Shown here piece after piece: positions 47,385 through 49,831 of a DNA stretch of 49,831 nt. This DNA is from Bacteroidales bacterium. GTDB lineage: Bacteria > Bacteroidota > Bacteroidia > Bacteroidales > UBA932. Under the pieces are notes generated by a model that had not been told where the DNA came from, searched no databases, and saw nothing but the letters and a program-made list of their open reading frames with translations. Within the stretch, counting starts at the first letter, position 1. The number at the start of each line of letters is the position of its first letter. Both the position numbers and the translations under genes were made by a program. The stretch spans positions 1-49,831 of the forward strand of contig JAKSJM010000017.1 of the NCBI GenBank assembly GCA_024398075.1, in the 5' to 3' direction.

Positions 47385-48590
47385 TTACTTACTTTTCTTG
47401 GTGAATGTATCTACAAGCAGCGTCGCCACTACATTTGACGTGGAGTTGATGAGGGTCGCCGGCATGTCCACGAGCGTGCCTACGACAATGATTACGCCAG
47501 CCACTTCGGCAGGGAGGCCAAGCAGCGAGGTGATGAGGAGCTCGCCCACGAGCATGCCGCCAGTCACCGCGCCGAGCACGATGGACGACACGATGCCGAT
47601 GGAGAGCGCCAGGAGCATGCCGGAAGGTGTCGTGATGCTCTGTCCCACGAGGAGCATCAGGAACACCGTCTTCATGAGGCCGCTCATCACGGAGCCGTCC
47701 TTGTGGACATTGGTCCCGAATGGGATGATCATCTCCGCGAGATCGGGGTCGGCGCCCATCTTCTTCAGGGCGTCGATGTTTCCCGGGATGGCCAATGAGC
47801 TAGCACCCGTCGCGAACGCGACTATGGATGGAGGCAGAATGTGCTGCCAATACAGTTTATACCCCTTCACGCCGCGGCTGAGAAGCACATACAGCGGATT
47901 CATGATGAAGAAATAGAAGGCCGCAAGGCCGACGAACAGGATGAACGAGCGGAGGTAGCCCTCGAGGAGCTGGTTTCCGACCACGGCCACTGTGTCTGCG
48001 AAGAAGCATCCCAAGCCCACAGGAGCGATGTACATGACGATGTTCATCATCTTCATTATCACTTCGTTGCCTGCGTTGATGAGCTTCTCGAGCGGCTCAG
48101 CCTTCTCCCCCATCGATGCGATGGAGTAACCCATGAGGGCCGCGAAGACGATGAGAGGCAGGAGCGCCGACTTCGAGAAGAGCAGCGGGAAGTCGGTCAC
48201 GGTGAAGGAGCTCACGATGGCGTCTGCCAATGTCCCCTGCTGTCCGCCTTCGACTGCCAATGAATTCGCTGCCACCTCGCCCAGAGGGCTGTAGATGCGT
48301 GTGCCAATGTATGCGACCACGCCTGCGACCAGGGACATCCCGAGGAAAACGAGAAGCGTAGTTCCAAAGAGGCGCCCCACATTTCCGCTCTTTTTCATGT
48401 TGCAGATGGACACCGAGATGGAGAAGAACACCATAGGAACCACCAGCACGAAAAGGAGGTTCAGGAAGAAGTCGCCTGCAGGCTTCACCGCGTGAGCGGC
48501 CTCAGGGGCATAGACACCGACTATTCCTCCAACGACCAGTCCGGCCAGGAGCGCAAGTGTGGATCCGTAATTTTTTATGAATGAATTCAT
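47385..48590 (-). CDS. dicarboxylate/amino acid:cation symporter (DAACS family)
   Basis: 401 residues with about eight helices and two re-entrant loops. Family landmarks: LLFVLVVPMVFFSISVSI near the N-terminus, ATGASSLAIPGNIDALKKMG (serine-rich HP1 region) near residue 260, PFGTNVHKDGSVM near 290, and the HP2 segment with GVIIVVGTLVDMPATLINSTSNV near the end. It imports a dicarboxylate or an amino acid such as aspartate, glutamate or serine with sodium or protons. First gene of the operon DAACS-DUF4250-ZIP-nicotinamidase. Confidence 0.9.
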   Translation of the reverse strand: MNSFIKNYGSTLALLAGLVVGGIVGVYAPEAAHAVKPAGDFFLNLLFVLVVPMVFFSISVSICNMKKSGNVGRLFGTTLLVFLGMSLVAGVVAYIGTRIYSPLGEVAANSLAVEGGQQGTLADAIVSSFTVTDFPLLFSKSALLPLIVFAALMGYSIASMGEKAEPLEKLINAGNEVIMKMMNIVMYIAPVGLGCFFADTVAVVGNQLLEGYLRSFILFVGLAAFYFFIMNPLYVLLSRGVKGYKLYWQHILPPSIVAFATGASSLAIPGNIDALKKMGADPDLAEMIIPFGTNVHKDGSVMSGLMKTVFLMLLVGQSITTPSGMLLALSIGIVSSIVLGAVTGGMLVGELLITSLLGLPAEVAGVIIVVGTLVDMPATLINSTSNVVATLLVDTFTKKSK

Positions 48591-48610
48591 CTGTGGTCTC
48601 GTAAAGACTA

Positions 48611-48618
48611 CAAATATA
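48611..48618 (-). promoter_or_regulatory. -7 box (TATATTTG) of the symporter/ZIP operon
   Basis: A perfect TAnnTTTG match 20 nt before the ATG at 48590. The -33 element is poor. Confidence 0.6.
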
Positions 48619-48660
48619 GTGTTTTTCCGGCAGAAACTCTCGCCCTAGGGAGGTTTTCGG

Positions 48661-48689
48661 CCCGCGCGCGGCTCAGAGGGTCGCGCGGG
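48661..48689 (-). terminator. GC-rich hairpin spanning the queH stop codon
   Basis: CCCGCGCG (48661-48668) and CGCGCGGG (48682-48689) pair exactly, with the stop codon in the loop. There is no U-run, so it may stabilise the mRNA end or terminate only weakly. Confidence 0.45.
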
Positions 48690-49284
48690 AATCAGGGCGG
48701 AAGGAGAATTCGCAGCCGCAGTAGAGCTGGTTGTAGAAATCCATCTCTCGGATGATCTCGTTTCGGCGCTCCTGCAGGCCGCCCTTCCTCCAGTTCTGCG
48801 CCCACCAGGTCACGCCTTCGACCTGCGAGCAGGCCCAGGAGCCGGCGTCATCCACCTGGTCGAGCCTCTTCCAGCGGGAAGAGGCGAGGGTGGTGGTGAG
48901 AGCGGCGTAGCCGTGCGCAGCGGCGTAGCGTGCCGCCCGCAGGAGCCTGTAGCGGAAGCATTGGAGGCACCTGCCTCCACGCTCCGGCTCCTGCTCCAGG
49001 CCCTTCACCGCCCGAAGCCACGCCTCGTGGTCATAGGGGTCCTCAACCATCTGCAGCCCCCATTTCTCGGCATAGCGGGCGCACTCAGAGCGCCGGTGCT
49101 CGTACTCTTCCAGGGGGTAGATATTCGGATTCGAATAATAGATGACAGGCTCCAGCCCATTCATCTTCATGCATTCGACGATAGCCGAAGAGCAAGGCGC
49201 GCAGCAAGCGTGCAGCAGCACCCGCTTCGTCCCGCCCGGCGCCTCCACCCTAAGCTTCGAAATATCTGTCTTCTTTCCCGTCAT
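48673..49284 (-). CDS. queH: epoxyqueuosine reductase QueH
   Basis: It carries out the last step of tRNA queuosine synthesis, reducing epoxyqueuosine. 203 residues with the conserved cysteines of the DUF208/QueH family: HACCAPCSS near residue 25, RCLQCFRYRL near 105, and YCGCEFSF near the C-terminus, the iron-sulfur and zinc ligands. The frame stays open upstream for 179 more codons through the 72-bp repeats, but the natural start is the ATG at 49284, just after a TATCTTTG box (49294-49301); translated repeats are not part of the protein. Confidence 0.92.
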   Translation of the reverse strand: MTGKKTDISKLRVEAPGGTKRVLLHACCAPCSSAIVECMKMNGLEPVIYYSNPNIYPLEEYEHRRSECARYAEKWGLQMVEDPYDHEAWLRAVKGLEQEPERGGRCLQCFRYRLLRAARYAAAHGYAALTTTLASSRWKRLDQVDDAGSWACSQVEGVTWWAQNWRKGGLQERRNEIIREMDFYNQLYCGCEFSFRPDSRATL

Positions 49285-49293
49285 TTCCGCCCA

Positions 49294-49301
49294 CAAAGAT
49301 A
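49294..49301 (-). promoter_or_regulatory. -7 box (TATCTTTG) of queH
   Basis: It fits TAnnTTTG, 9 nt before the ATG at 49284. It supports the short form of QueH. A -33 TTG is not seen. Confidence 0.5.
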
Positions 49302-49335
49302 GCACTTTTCTGTCCATTTTCCTCCTCGCTTGTCC

Positions 49336-49831
49336 GCGACCCCGACGGATACGCCCTTTCGTCCGGGTCGTGGCATAGAATGCGTCCATTTCTATCCCAT
49401 GCAGGACGCGACCCCGACAGATACGCCGTTTCATCCGGGTCGTGGCATAGAATACATCCATTTCCTTCCCCTGCAGGACGCGACCCGGAGAATTCTGCCG
49501 TTTCGTCCGGGGCGTGGCATAGAAGCCGTCCATTTCCCTCCCATGCAGGACGCGACCCCGACAGATACGCCCTTTCATCCGGGTCGTGGCATAGAAGCCG
49601 TCCATTTCCCTCCCATGCGGGACGCGACCCCGACAGATTCGACGTTTCATCCGGGTCGTGGCATAGAAGCCGTCCATTTCTATCCCATGCCGGACACGAC
49701 CCCGACAGATACGCCGTTTCATCCGGGTCGTGGCACAGAAGCCGTCTATTTCTTTCTCATGCCGGACGCGACCCCAACAGATACGCCGTTTCATCCGGGT
49801 CGTGGCATAGAATACATCCATTTCCTTCCCC
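49336..49831. repeat. 72-bp tandem repeat array, right end (about 6.9 units)
   Basis: Units start with GCGACC at 49336, 49408, 49480, 49552, 49624, 49696 (ACGACC) and 49768; the spacing is exactly 72 bp every time. Same family and same strand as the array at bases 1-156. The GACGCGACCCCGAC and CATCCGGGTCGTGGC blocks are best conserved; the 4-5 nt after GGCATAGAA vary. The third unit (49480) changes both arms, so CCCGGA can pair with TCCGGG and a hairpin remains possible. The array continues past the window end. Confidence 0.95.

Noticed and set aside
49285-49821. N-terminal extension of QueH with repeated ATTRMKRRICRGR peptides
   Set aside because: It is the reverse strand of the 72-bp array; the queH -7 box lies inside the extended frame and the family starts at the ATG at 49284.

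Overview
The window looks like a chromosomal contig from a member of the Bacteroidales (Bacteroidota). The evidence is a SusC/SusD pair, a one-protein hybrid two-component sensor (HTCS), BACON domains, a dozen or so predicted lipoproteins, and repeated -7 promoter boxes of the form TAnnTTTG, several with TTG 19-21 nt upstream. The genus cannot be named from the sequence alone. Both ends lie inside the same 72-bp tandem repeat, so the contig probably broke in a dispersed repeat family.

Layout. 1-445: 72-bp repeats and a long inverted repeat ahead of ispF. 446-1480: ispF, tRNA-Gln, tRNA-Met and terminators. 1482-4946: an SGNH-like lipoprotein on the minus strand, then a purine-salvage operon on the plus strand (guanine deaminase, xanthine phosphoribosyltransferase, xanthine permease). 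5108-13401: an operon of four lipoproteins (BACON/Fn3-like protein; coiled coil, collagen-like, EF-hand and LRR protein; subtilase; lipocalin-like protein). 13465-15323: an acyl-CoA ligase followed by a collapsed SDR pseudogene. 15446-16318: an AraC-type regulator.

16315-22409 (minus): a compact diaminopimelate/lysine operon (M20 desuccinylase-like, lysC, dapB, dapA, dapD, aminotransferase). It is preceded by a promoter, a 24-codon lysine-rich leader ORF and an intrinsic terminator. The leader contains a segment complementary to the terminator loop. This arrangement fits ribosome-mediated lysine attenuation and is the most interesting regulatory feature here.

22462-42101: a polysaccharide utilization locus. 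An HTCS and two esterases run on the minus strand; SusC, SusD, CE1, CE1, GH3, CE1 and GH3 run on the plus strand. It has five esterases and two exo-acting GH3 enzymes but no recognisable endo-glycanase, which suggests that short, acyl- or feruloyl-decorated oligosaccharides are its target.

42102-49831: a strong terminator, a 102-bp tandem repeat array abutting the stop codon of an HD-MsrA fusion gene, an alanine-type sodium symporter, a PIN/RHH toxin-antitoxin pair with a visible operator, a minus-strand operon (dicarboxylate symporter, DUF4250 protein, ZIP transporter, exported nicotinamidase), queH, and the second 72-bp repeat array.
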